Shown: in pieces, positions 13,229 through 29,641 of the stretch | Layout: the number at the start of each line of letters is the position of its first letter | How positions within the stretch are numbered: position 1 is the stretch's first letter | Translations under genes and position numbers: made by a program | The notes under the pieces: model-generated | What the model saw: only the letters and a program-made list of their open reading frames with translations | The model's database searches: none | What the model was told of the DNA's origin: nothing | Assembly (NCBI RefSeq): GCF_021917145.1 | Contig: NC_061070.1 | Coordinates: 12,053,390 to 12,117,389, forward strand | DNA: 64,000 nt | Direction: 5' to 3' | Origin: Hypomesus transpacificus | Taxonomy: Eukaryota > Chordata > Actinopteri > Osmeriformes > Osmeridae

Positions 13229-15815
13229 TCAGTCTAGCATGACTCGTCCCAGCTCACCCTTCCTGAAGGTCCTGATGAAGTCATAGGCTGCAGCCGTGTA
13301 GTTGGGGATTGTGATAGTGATGTTACCTGAGGAATACAAAACACAAACTATATCAGTCCACCAGTGTTTGGTTAAGGGACATAACAAAACTCCCAAGTTT
13401 GTCATTCTCTGTAGTAATGAGTGGAAACAATATACAAACGGAATAGTGATGAACGCTATTTCTACTGGTCTTACCAAGGCCGTAGCCATGGAGTCACCAT
13501 TGGGGGGACAAAAAATAATATATAATTTTGGACAGCATGCGTGGTTCCCTGTCGTAGCGTAGCACATTTATATTTTTATATCAATATATTGAAGGGGACA
13601 TTTTGACCAGATTTGAATATTTATATATTATGATTACGGCCTTGGGTCTTACCCACTCCAGTGAGGGCTTTAACCCGCTGAGTCTTGCCCAGCTTCACAG
13701 CGATACGTTTGAGGACCTGCTGGATGTCATCGCTCGGCTCACTTAGGTCATACTTCTCCACATACCTGCACAACACAGACACACTTTACTGTACAGGGAC
13801 GTGTAAGGCAAAGATGATCAATTGCACATTATGGAGATAAAAAAAAAGACTTATACCCAAACTTTTCCAGCCGGTTTAGAGAAAACAGTAAATAGTCAGC
13901 GATGACATCTTCTCCTACTAGATGGTCCAATATTGTCCCTGAGATAGAGAGATAGAATGTACCGAGTAATAGAATAATCGCACAGTAGCTCCTGTGTGTA
14001 GTTATACCTTGCATACTGCTGTATCATGATATGAAGACAAGACTTGTTCGGGTGTGAATTATGTGCATATTTCATAATAGGCCTGGAACATACTGGTCGG
14101 TTATCAAGCTTCAGAACAGTAGGTGTCATTGCAGTACCATATGAGTTCTGGACTCACCACAAAGTGCCAGCTTCATTCCCGTCTCCAGACTCTGGATCCG
14201 GGGAGGCAGGACTCCAGGTGTGTCCAGTAGGTGGATGATTGGTCTTTCACACACCTGGAGGAAGGCACAAACCTTGTGAAGGAAACTATGAATATGATGA
14301 TACATACTGTTTACAGCTAAAACAGTCACACCCACCTGGATTTTCGTGAGGACTGCCTTGGTTATACCTGGCTCCCCTCCCACTTTTGATGCTTTACCTG
14401 AAGGCAGAATAGTTAGGATAGGGCTGAACTCAAACCATACATCTAGGTAAGGCCAAACTCAAAGATCTCCTGAAAGGCGGCAAAATTATAAGTACCTTTT
14501 TTAAGATGCATCCTCCTCAGTGCATTGATTAGTGATGACTTCCCGACATTTGGTACTCCAATCACCATCAAGCAATAATTAGTATCCTGAATGCAATAAA
14601 ACATTTTCTTGTATCACTCACAATGAGGGGATAAACCATAAGTCTTTATTAGACAATAAATAAATACAAATTTATTTATTGTTCCATTGCAGAAAGTCAT
14701 AGCACAAGCAAGTAGACAGAAACTCACAGTGGTTAAGTATAAAAGGTCTATTGAACAAATGTATTTTAAGTTTTTGCAGCCCCTCAGGGGGACTAATAAA
14801 ATATTTTTTACTGCAGATAACGAAGAAGTTGTATAACCCTTATATGAGACTAAATCATGTTGTCATTGCACTTTCAACGACTAACATCAATCAACGTACT
14901 TGTTTAAATAATTAATCACTGGTAGGGTTGTTTGCTCACCTCCTCTCTGTGGAAACGTGGACGACTCTCAATCAATTCAGTCACCACAGGAACCAACTGT
15001 AACAATGCAGTTATGTATATTAATTTGTCCTAATTCTCTCCTCTTCATTTGCTTCTGTTTCTTTCACTCACAAACGTACCTTTTTTATGTTCTCATCTCT
15101 CTGCTTGAAGCAGTCTGTGAATAGGACATTTTTGACCCCATCTCTCTCCAGTTGCTTCAGGATACTCTACATAATCAACCACAATAACATATTCAATGGT
15201 GCACAGCATTTCAGTAATCTGGAATCTTACTCAACCAAATAGTGTTTCAGGTGTTGCAAGATTGGTGGCCAGTACCTGCTTACTGGACAGGTCTGTAAGG
15301 TCCATCTTGTTGAGCACCAACAGGTGGGGTCTGACATCCAGACTTTCCTGGAACAGAGGGTTTCTGCCTGAAAATGGGATGTGCTCTAGTTAAGGACATT
15401 TGCCACCAAAGGAGTGTACCACTCTTTAAGTCTTAGCTGTGTAGCCAGCCGGGGGTCATGAAAGGATATTCTGGCGTCATGTATTTCAACGATGCAATCC
15501 ACGTTCTTCACATTGGCTCTCATCTGCTTGATTCCTGAAGGGAAATGAGATGACAGCACCAGGTCGTTAGCTAGCCTTTTCCATATGAACGCAATCAGAT
15601 AACCATGTATTAAACATTTTCATCTTTCCAAACATCATAACATACATGATGCAAATAATAATGAAGCAGCTGCTGGTGCCAACGGTCCAGTAGCTAGACC
15701 GTGTTAACAAACCTTTTGCCATATGACCTGGGAACCAATGTGCCACCTCCCGCTCTCCAAAGTCAAACACGGTTCGGAACTTCGCAGCATTGCGGAGTGC
15801 TAAATGGAGTTTCAT
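13229..15815 (-). CDS. mtg1: Mitochondrial ribosome-associated GTPase 1
   Basis: MTG1 is a matrix-side GTPase that assists assembly of the large mitoribosomal subunit. Eleven exons: 15713-15815, 15470-15534, 15276-15380, 15080-15166, 14940-14996, 14496-14586, 14336-14397, 14158-14254, 13857-13938, 13653-13765, 13229-13326. Phases close to 319 aa (human 334); an in-frame ATG at 15839 would give 327. The motif order is that of a circularly permuted GTPase (YlqF/RbgA type): WFPGHMAKG near residue 28, G4 NKMD near 80, G1 GVPNVGKSS near 149, then G3 [10 protein letters not shown] near 201. Intron 2 (15381-15469) is not GT-AG: it begins ATATCCTTTC and ends AC with TCCTTAAC before it, a U12-type AT-AC intron. 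Using those borders gives HDAR then [11 protein letters not shown], matching human [15 protein letters not shown]. Confidence 0.97.
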
Positions 15816-15839
15816 TGCAGGTATCTTTAGGTTAAACAA

Positions 15840-16929
15840 TAGGTTTTTTCACCTATTGTCATTGTCATTGGCAGAAGGTACCTTTGCATTGGTTAAAACT
15901 ACCTTGTGAAGCCAACCTCGATAACGAATCTAATTTCCGGTAGAGTGCTTCAAATTACTTCAAAATAAAGGTCAACAAATTCATGTGCCAACGTATAAGA
16001 AGGCAGTTTTTCATCAGATTTTTTTTATTTTGTTATACACCATATACACATGTTGTTATATTCTATGGTCCCCAGTATATGTCATAAATCTCTAAATTTT
16101 TACACTTTTTACAATCCTTCTACATTAACTATGATAAATTGCTTCTATTAGTCCACCATGTTTCGGCAAATCGCTGGTCAAGCTCTTATTCTGAAGGCAT
16201 TTTCGCAAAACCGGAAATATTGTTGAAGCAAGCAAGTTTCTCGTAAGAAGTATTGTTGTGTTACACAATTGATATGCCGACTTTAAATTGCGACACTGAA
16301 TAAAATAATTGACTCAAGCCTCCCACCCGCCAGCTCCTCAGCTTGAAAGCAAAGTGAAAGGGGAATCATTAATAAACATGAAATAACAAATTACCCACAC
16401 AATGCAGGTAACATGGGTGATACCAAAGGTCTTTGTAAATAAAGTTACAATAACAAAAAATTAAAACACAAATTTATTTAATTACAAAGGGCCTATATGT
16501 AAATTCCTTAAAGCTGCTATCTGGTGGTTGTTGTGGGGCTTTCGTGAACTCTGCCGACATCAAACGGGATCGTTGTATTGTTGCGTCACAATGTACAATA
16601 CTCCAATACATAGATGTCATCTGAGAAATCAGATCATTTGCGGTTTGACATTCAGCGTTTTCAAAGATAAGAAAAAAAGCTACTTTCTAAAAATTGTAAA
16701 CCTGGTTCTTGGCTCAATTGAATAATATCATTTTCTTGAATCAAAAAGGATAATATACAAAGGTATGGATGATTAGTTGAAGCCACAAGTGCAATTGTCT
16801 CATTCTTCAACAGACTTCTAAAACTTGTCATTTCAACTGGACAAAAGTGAACTTTAATAGGAGGTGAGCACAAACCTTTTTCACAGATAAGTGCATAAAA
16901 CCAACATTGTCCGTGCCTAACTGAAGATC
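15840..16929. other. intergenic, no gene seen
   Basis: AT-rich DNA between the MTG1 start and the unrecognised ORF. It contains no splice-linked exon that I could find. It includes the MTG1 promoter side and, at 16893, a TATA-like cataaaa just before the next ORF. Confidence 0.4.
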
Positions 16930-17724
16930 ATGAGACAACTCGGCCTGAAAGGGGCTGAGCCAATGTCCAACTGTGCTCCACGGCGTACTGGAAGAATGCC
17001 CCGAGAGAGTGAAGAAGACGGTGGTGCCCCAGTCTTCTTCTCAAGGCACTCTGCCCTCCCAAAGCTGACGGTTGTCCCCCGGGTTCCCACACTTTCTGAT
17101 GTCGACACCGACAAGTTCATCATGGCAACCCGCCAAGCAAAGCCTACGCGCCACCTCCTGGCCCCGATCCAGACTAGACGTCCTACTCTTCTGTCTGATT
17201 CTCATCCCAGCAACCCTGGGAATATACCTCCACGACCTGGCAACCCAGTGCCTACTTCTAAGCCGGTTATGCGGCTTAACAGCCCTTTGTGGCCCACTCC
17301 TAAAGATCGACCTAGCAACCCAGCATGTCCTGTTCGACCAAGACCTTGCTACCCAGTTGGCATCTCTGAGCCAAACGGCAGTGCTGTGCGGCCCTTTCAG
17401 CCTGGGTGCCAGCCCAGCAAATCTCACCTGGTTCAGAAGGAGCTGGACCTGGCTGGAGCGCCTGCCAGAGAGGTGAAACCCGGTCCCAAGAACCCCAATC
17501 TCTTAGCGCACCGAGTCCCCCTGCTGACCAGGAGGGCTGAGATGAACAAGCCCAAGGTGGTTCCTATCCGTGAACCAGCACCTCCCCCCTGCCTATTTCC
17601 TGCCATTGCCAAGGGAAAGGTGTCCCTGGTCAAGGCTAAGAAGCGGAAGAAGGGGAAGAAAGCTCAGACATCCAGCCTGGGCCCATCAGGTGCCTTCTGT
17701 GGACGTAGGTTCGTTCTAGAATAG
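16930..17724 (+). CDS. Unrecognised proline-rich basic protein
   Basis: I do not recognise this 264-codon open frame. It is a single uninterrupted frame beginning at an ATG (atcATGaga) and ending TAG. The protein is rich in Pro, Arg, Asn and Lys, with loosely repeated RPxxSNP/RPGNP-like segments at about residues 82-160. A strongly basic cluster (KAKKRKKGKKA) near 236-246 could be a nuclear localisation signal, followed by GPSGAFCGRRFVLE at the end. No transmembrane segment or signal peptide is evident. A poly(A) signal at 17996 on the same strand supports a real transcript. It lies between MTG1 and PAOX, where I recall no human gene. It could be a single-exon gene, the last exon of a longer gene, or a chance frame in GC-richer DNA. 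Confidence 0.5.
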   Translation: MRQLGLKGAEPMSNCAPRRTGRMPRESEEDGGAPVFFSRHSALPKLTVVPRVPTLSDVDTDKFIMATRQAKPTRHLLAPIQTRRPTLLSDSHPSNPGNIPPRPGNPVPTSKPVMRLNSPLWPTPKDRPSNPACPVRPRPCYPVGISEPNGSAVRPFQPGCQPSKSHLVQKELDLAGAPAREVKPGPKNPNLLAHRVPLLTRRAEMNKPKVVPIREPAPPPCLFPAIAKGKVSLVKAKKRKKGKKAQTSSLGPSGAFCGRRFVLE

Positions 17725-17995
17725 GTCCAGCCCCCTCTCCTCTCACCCTCCATCCCCACCCTTTTTTCATGCAACAAGGAAACAGAATTGAACTGGAGCA
17801 CAGCACCAATGAGCAGGACAAGTTAGCCTCTGGACCCAGTGAACAAGACCAGAGATGTAGACCTGACCACCCTGCTGCTAGATAACACTGTGCTTCCTGC
17901 CCCGCCCTACGACCCAGCCCTGATACCATCCGCCTGCACTGGTGGACACCAATGGACTACATGAACTTGTGCCATTACGTTTATTACCTGACTTC

Positions 17996-18001
17996 AATAA
18001 A
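17996..18001 (+). terminator. poly(A) signal after the unrecognised ORF
   Basis: AATAAA 270 bp after the stop at 17724. The only other nearby gene, PAOX, is on the opposite strand, so this signal fits the ORF. Confidence 0.45.
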
Positions 18002-18432
18002 GCAAATAATATGTTACACATTGACATACTTCTGACTGAATAGTAAAAGCATGTTGGCATCAACACGAAATAAAGATGTTTGATTTTACCATGGTTTTGT
18101 ATTAGTTCCCTCTCTATCACATCTAAGGAATATCTGTCAATTTCATGATCCATACTTGTTATCATATGCAAGAGGACCATCAATAGCGAAATAAGTAGAA
18201 AGACAGACTTTCTGTGCTGAACCCAACCATTACAGCACCAGGTTTGGCTGGTTGCAAATGGATTATGGAACCAGTTTGGTTGAACAGGAATTATTGTTAA
18301 TATGCAAAACCTTCTCAGGTCCTTTGAGGCAGGCCCATGCTAGACGTATCTTAACAATCGGTTGTGCCAGATGTTATCTTATTAGGTGGTCTGCTGGGGC
18401 ACACAATCCATTCCACTGTTACTGTGTATACA

Positions 18433-18438
18433 TTTATT
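18433..18438 (-). terminator. PAOX candidate poly(A) signal
   Basis: AATAAA on the minus strand about 370 bp after the PAOX stop. The stretch 18010-18800 holds nothing else recognisable. Confidence 0.4.
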
Positions 18439-18802
18439 ATCACAGTTGCAAAGGAGAAGACATAACGTATTTATGAAAAATATTAGCAAAATATGAATGT
18501 ACAACATTTTGTACATTTGATTTTGATTGTTGAGAATCAATAAAATAGTCAAACATTACCTATAACGGTACGATTACTAATAGGCGTCCCAAGTGGCTTC
18601 AAATCAGTTTGATTTTAACATTCACTAAAATCATTATCATCCATAGAATCTTTCAGTCAACATCAGATCCGCTTCATGAGAAATATTCCTTAATTTCAAC
18701 ACTCTCTTTAGTATGTTTACATATCGTATTCCATTGGTACAATAACATCATTCACATTTGGCTTAGATTCAAGGCATGAGGCTCGAGACTGCTCTTCTTT
18801 CT

Positions 18803-22847
<4,045 letters not shown>

Positions 22848-22892
22848 AGCAGGTCTCTGGTCCGATAAGAAGCGGAGTGGGGGGAGCAACAC

Positions 22893-23204
22893 GCTATGTC
22901 TTCCGCGTCAGCTGGGCGCACTTCGGAACATCGTGGAAATGTTTCTAGTTCCGCAAGCTGAAGGATACTGTAGTCCAATGTTGAACGTAAGACTAGCATA
23001 CTTTGGACAACTCTTTTTTGTTACAGTGATACATCATCATCACAAACTACAACCAGAAGAGGGCAGTGTGGGTGTAGGTGTGTGTGTGTGTGGTTACACA
23101 CTGGTGCAGCTGAGCTGAGCATGGTTGTTGCTGTTGAGAATCTGTGGGAAATAGGAACAGCCCCCCCTCTCTCAGGATACCCTCATTGTACAACCATGGT
23201 GGGA

Positions 23205-23245
<41 letters not shown>

Positions 23246-23869
23246 TTAGCACACGTAAACACACACAGCAACTGTGCTCATGAGAACTGACTGACTGCGA
23301 GGGTCACTCACAGAACAATACTCAACTCTAGTCCAGTCACTGTGTAAATACAGGAAATAATAAAAGCTGTTACATTAGTGTAATGTGTCTGTGTATGAGT
23401 GAGTGTGTCAATGTGGATGTTTTAGTTTTTGCTGTGCACATACTTTTTTGCCAATTTGTAAATAGAAACACTAATGGATGGACAACACAACAAGGACAAG
23501 GAATTTATTGTACAAAAAACATGTATTCCATGTTGTTGTATTACAAATATTGCTACTTGAGAATATTTCATTTTTACATACTGTAACAAGACTACTATTA
23601 GAGTAAAATATAAAAACAGGTCAAATAAATGCACAAGACAAGTTTATAACCTTTTCAAAGTTCATAGGGCCAACTATGGTTTTACTGTAAGTGTAACTAT
23701 AAAGGCCAACAAATGTGTAACATTGGCTACAGTAAAATACTATAAGTGAAGGACAAATAGTGTGCAAATGTTTCAGTAGTATAACAATCAGCATGGTTAT
23801 TTTCCACACACTCTTACCACACACATATACGCTTGCATTAATACTGGCACAAAAGTGTGCGCCCTCACA

Positions 23870-23902
<33 letters not shown>

Positions 23903-23957
23903 CCACACATACACACACACACACACCACACACACACACACACAAACACACACACTC
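22893..23957. other. PAOX-RASSF4 spacer
   Basis: Short spacer between the PAOX 5' end and the RASSF4 3' end. It holds (AC)n runs at 23205-23243 and 23865-23950 and a minus-strand AATAAA at 23504-23509 that is the likely RASSF4 poly(A) signal. Confidence 0.5.
23504..23509 (-). terminator. RASSF4 candidate poly(A) signal
   Basis: TTTATT on plus, AATAAA on minus, about 450 bp past the RASSF4 stop codon. Confidence 0.45.
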
Positions 23958-24161
23958 TCAGACCAGGTCAGCTGTGCCTGGGACACCTTCCAGCTGCTGT
24001 AATATCATGGACTTCAGAGCACTATACCTGGACAACAGAGAACAGACATATTAGCTGTAGGCCTCTTATATCATGTTCTCTATTTTACTCTCTCTCTCTC
24101 TCTCTTTTACTCTCTCTCTCTCTCTTTTACTCTCTCTCTCTCTCTCTCTTTTACTCTCTTT

Positions 24162-24260
<99 letters not shown>

Positions 24261-27200
24261 TCTCTGACTTCTTTCACTCATTACCTCATTAGTTTCTACA
24301 CACACATTGAGGTTAACAGGGCTGGTGAGCAGCTTCCAGCATCACTCTCACTGTTCACCACACAGTGCTGTTAGCTAGCAACAGAAGACAGAGACTCACT
24401 TCCTGGTTAGTCTGGAGATCTCCCTCTCCTCCTCCTCTTTTAGTTTCACAACAAAACTGTCCAAAACAGGCATCTCAAACTTGATGTACTGGGCAACCTG
24501 GGGAAAGATCAATTCAGAGATGTTAACATGACGCAGTACTTTACAGTTGTTTCTCTTCTAATAATACTGTGGTCCCAACAATGACACCCTATAAATAAAG
24601 AGCTTGCTGCTCGAGCCCATTGTTACAACAGACCCTAAACAGGAAGTCGCTCTCACTCAGCTTTCTAAAATTACCTACCTGTCTATTGCTGCAGTGTATT
24701 TTAGAATTGTCTAAACGTATTCAGACAAAACAACAAAATGGAGGTTGTGTTGGTTGAGAATGCAGTGGGGTTGTAGAGATGAATGAGACTCACGTCGTAT
24801 GTGACCTCCTCCCCCAGGTCTGACTCCATAATGAAGATCTTGGAAATCTTCTCGCAGGGGCCGTATAGAACACGGGACACCAGAGGGTACCCACTGTCCC
24901 TCAGCTGGCTGCGCTCTGAAGGACCAAGTGTAATCTATGAAATGCGACATCAACACACACACCTGTGCTTTCCGTACTGACACAGTTTCACACAGACACA
25001 TACAAACGTGTGTACTGACACAGTTCACTCGGAGACATACACACAGACACACACACACATATATATACAGTTCACACACTCACACATATGCATATACACA
25101 TGTGGAGGCATGCAGACACTAACACACAAAGAGATCTTACCTCCTGTCTCGTGCACCATGTAGAGAACAAACTCGTCGGCTTGATTTTCCACCTACAGAC
25201 ACAAAAAACTGCAATAATCACTTGTAGTACTCAATGTGGAATCATGTATTCCAACCATGGTGACAATACAGTACTGGCCTGACCCCTGACCCCTGGCTCA
25301 CCCGGAACTTGTGTAGCAGCAGGTTGAGGACCTGGACAGTTGTCATGGTGCTATTGACCCGTACGTTTGTAACCGACCCAAAGGCTGGTGTAAACACAGA
25401 TGTCTGAGGGGAATCAAGAGAACACACACACACACAAACTTGATTAATGTCACGGGAAAGAACACATTAATTAGCAGCATCTGGTCATAGATGCTGGGTT
25501 AGTGGGTATAAAGGGCTGGAGGGGGGGAGGGCACCTTTATCGTTAACTGCAGGAAACCCCAGAGGCATAGGAAAAACCTGGAGCTCAGCCCTTTAGAAGC
25601 ACATCTTAGTGTGTCTGATAACACACACTCTCTCTCCTGCTCTCCCATACACACATAAACACACACACGCGCGCACACACACACGATGTCCTGGAGGGTT
25701 GGGGTCAGTGCGGGGTTGGGAGATGTACAGTACAGGACAGTAATGAGCGGACCAGAGGACAGGCTATTGTGAAGCACTCATCATTCTCCCAGTCCCATCC
25801 GTACAGGAAGCCCCGGCCTCTCTGCACCTGGTCATGTGTCAGCAACCAGAGAGACCCACCAGCGCGGGTGTGCGTTCAGTGCGCGCGGACAGGGTGTGTG
25901 TTACCTTGTGGTTGTAGAAGTGTCCGTTGATGGAGTATCTGTGTGTGCGGAGGCGCTGCATGTCCTTGGCGCTGTGGCTCTTGCACCTCCTCCTCAGCAC
26001 TCCCACGAAGGAGGCGTCACTCTTGGTCCGGAGCAGCTGGGGCACCTCCTCCTCCTCCTCCTCTTCCTGTCGCTGCTCCTCCACAGCCGTGCTACCCCCC
26101 ACTACCAGGACACACACCCACACCGTTTGGTTTGCAGACTCACGTACTGTGTCAGTTGAAACGGTTGAGGTATTTATAACCGGATGACGTATTCTTCCGT
26201 GCTAATTTCTACTTATGTTTCAGACAACAATGATCGAGATGATGATCAGATGACTGTCGGCTGATGCCGATGGCTGACTGTCAATGCTTCCAGAGTCTGC
26301 AATCTGAAATAGAGTCGTCTATTGACGTATCGCCCTTTGGTTCATTCATCAAGTGACCTAAACTTGGTGTTCATCCTGTGTGTGTTTAGTAGCAGTTACA
26401 TAGTACCCTCCGGTCATAGACTACAACGTCTCATTTAAGGTTTTTGAAAGACAGATTTTTTAGACAAAATGTTCTATGATGTTCCATCCTGGCAGAAAAA
26501 TACAAGGGACAGCCTTTCTTATCAATGATCAGTAATCGACAATTGAGGCCAGGGTATAGCTCAGTGGTTAGAGCATTTATATGAAAAGCAAGAGGAACCA
26601 TTTTCAAATCCCCCTCTTTGGATAAAAGTGTATTATTATATCTGGATAGGATTCACCTCCTTTCAGATCTCAGTAATCTGCCAGTTGACATGGCTGGCAG
26701 AGTAGGCTTGTGTGTGTGTGTGTGTGCGCGCACGAGTGTGTGCGTGTGTGTGAGAGAGTGTGGGTGTGTGCACATGTAGGTGATTTACCTCATCTGTAAT
26801 CTCAGATCTCAATAATCTGCCAGTTGTCTGGTATTGTCTGGTGTCACGTGTGTGTGTGCATGTGAGTACTCACTGGTTAGGGCTGGCCCATGTGTGTGTA
26901 TGTGCATGTGAGTACTCACTGGTTAGGGCTGGCCCATGTGTGTGTGTGTGCATGTGAGTACTCACTGGTTAGGGCTGGCCCATGTGTGTGTATGTGCATG
27001 TGAGTACTCACTGGTTAGGGCTGGCCCATTACTTCGGCCCAGTATGTTGTTGTTGGACTCTGAAGTCGTCTGCATTGACAGTAGGGATCTCTCATTCCTA
27101 AAAAACAACACTACGTTCAGGCAGTGTCAAGATAGTCAGAACTGTAGTAAAAAAGATTTATATATTTTTTGGTTTATATACTGTATATATATGCAGTACA

Positions 27201-29605
27201 TATAACCTTGTATTTATAAGGTTGGCAATCCTGCCTAAACTCTAAGGGTAGGAAAGCTGCTCTCTCACGACTTGTTTCCATTTCTAGATGAAACTTCGGA
27301 TGTTACCTTGAATCAACCCTAATCTGATACACGTGTAGGAGGAAAGCACAGGAGAGGGAGGAGCACTAAAGTCTACTAATGTGTGTGTGTGTGTGTATGT
27401 GAGTTGACGGTATACCTGTTGACTCCTGGGCTGCCGTAGCAGAATCGTTCATTGTCATCATGCATCTGAAGGCGGATGGGTCTACGAAGACCCCAGTAGA
27501 TGTTCAGCAAACCTTCCAGAATCAGCTCTCCATCTTCCTACACAACCACACACATAAATTGGAATTTGCATTATACACACACACACACACACACTAGAAT
27601 AATAATCCTCAGTATTCCAGTATCAGGGGGATATCCTGCTGGTGGGGAGCCAGCAGCTCCAGTGTAAAGCGTACGTGCGGGGTGGGCCGCATCGCAGGCG
27701 CTAGATCAAAGCCTCAGGTCTGGGAGGGACGGAGCTGGAGTCTAACCTGCCCCACCGTCCAGAGCTGAGGTCATGTCTGAGCGGAGCGGCGGCCATGACT
27801 CACAGCTCCCGTGTGCTGCTGCAGGGCACGTACGAGATGCAGCTACCTCACGTATGGAACGCAGGCGTGCCTGCTGGCCAGGAACACGTCATGGGACTTT
27901 TAGTCCAGTCACAATGCGGACCAGTCCTGTACCAGCTGAGGGCCCAGTACGATGGGTCTATTTACAGTGCTCAGCGTAAATGAGTACAACCCCTTTAACA
28001 TTTTAAACAATATTTCAATGAAAACAAAACAATTGTGCAAAATGTTGACAAGACTAAGTTTAATATAACATCTGTTTAACTTATAACATGAAAGTACAGT
28101 TAATAGTTTCATTTAAAATACCAATTTTTCAGTTTAACTCAAATTAGGGTGATGCAAAAATGAGTACACCCCAGAACAAGTACATCAACAAAGTACTACA
28201 TCTAGTACTTTGTATGGCCTCCATGATTGTTAATGACAGCACCAAGTCTTATAGGCATGGAATGAACAAGCTGGCAACATTTTGCAACATCCATCTTTTT
28301 CCATTCTTCAAGAATGACCTCTTTTTGAAATTGGATGCTGGATGGAGAGTGATGCTCAACTTTTCACCACCAGAATCTTGTTCCCTGAACTAAAGTCTAG
28401 CTGTACCTACCCAGGGTGTCTCCAGAAATCTGGGGCCCTAAGAAGCAACACTATTGCTATTAATGACCATGACCAGGGTACAACCTACACTCATATTTTG
28501 TATATACAGGATCTTCCATTTATGTCGTTATGTTTGGAATGACAGACCAGCCATTGAAAGAGCTGCTCTTGGTACTCATCCAGGCTCAGAAAACACTAAA
28601 GAGAAGGTTTGCTACAACCAGTAGCTACAACACCACCTGGCTCTGACCCTTCTCATCACAGAATCAGCTCTTTCTCATCGCCACAACCCCAGATTCCATT
28701 TGTCCTTCTCACCCAACAAACTCAGATAGTGGCTGGTTGCCTAGGTCTGAACAGAGATAAACACGCACTCTAGTACACACACACAAACACTCACACACAC
28801 ACACACTACATGTGCACACGCACTTTTACTTACAACTAACCGCACACATGCATCCCAGACACACACACACAGCAGGTGGCAAAGTCAACTCCAATGTGCT
28901 TAAAGGCTAAGAGTAAGATCCTGGGTGAGTCAAGATGGAAAGAGAGTCATGTGATCAGACACAGGGCCGATGACAGGTCACATAGGCTTAGATCAACGTC
29001 CTAGGCTTCTGCCTGTTTCCTCCAAGGCTTGTTCATGTTCAATCCAATGAATCCAGGATGTTGGAATTTGTTATGATATTTATATAATTCCGTTGATGTA
29101 GACGCTATAGGTGACATAAAATGAAAAGGTTAAAACCTATAAATAAAGCGATATTTTCTAGAATTAATAAAACCCGATAAGAGCGTCTGCTAAATGTAAA
29201 TGTCCTCTCATTCAGAGCATCTAAAGTGTAGCACTTTGAGATTTTACCTAAATATAAATGCATTACAAATACAATAATACTAATTATTTTTATAAAGAGG
29301 CAAAAGTGTCAACTGTTATACAAGACAAGATGGCAAAGAAAAAGTTCAGGACCAAATGAAGCGATTTGTTTGCAGTGTGATTTTTTAAGTCAATGTGTAG
29401 TCCAGTGGTGTGTGTGTACGGCTGTGTGAAATTTGTTTGTGTGTGTCCATGTATGTGTGTGGACGAGTATTTTGTGTGTGCTCCCAAGGCCTCATTGTTA
29501 AGAAATGTAAACAGTCAAAGCAGCTGCACCACTGAACCTTGGTAACCTACCACTCCTGAGTTTCCTGAATACACACACACACACACACACACTGTAACCC
29601 CCTCC

Positions 29606-29641
<36 letters not shown>

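Noticed and set aside
17041-17427. 128-codon minus-strand ORF opposite the unrecognised gene
   Set aside because: Frame shadow of the plus-strand ORF; no independent start context or poly(A) signal.
24066-24305. Arg-Glu and Ser-Leu repeat ORFs
   Set aside because: They are translations of a (TC)n tract; the same holds at 40023-40385 and 63171-63623.
26548-26640. tRNA gene
   Set aside because: The head resembles a tRNA but the B box is decayed, stems do not pair and a SINE tail follows. The same applies at 52140 and 62688.
26863-27029. Regularly spaced repeats that could suggest a CRISPR array
   Set aside because: Direct head-to-tail 46-bp minisatellite without unique spacers, in a vertebrate intron.
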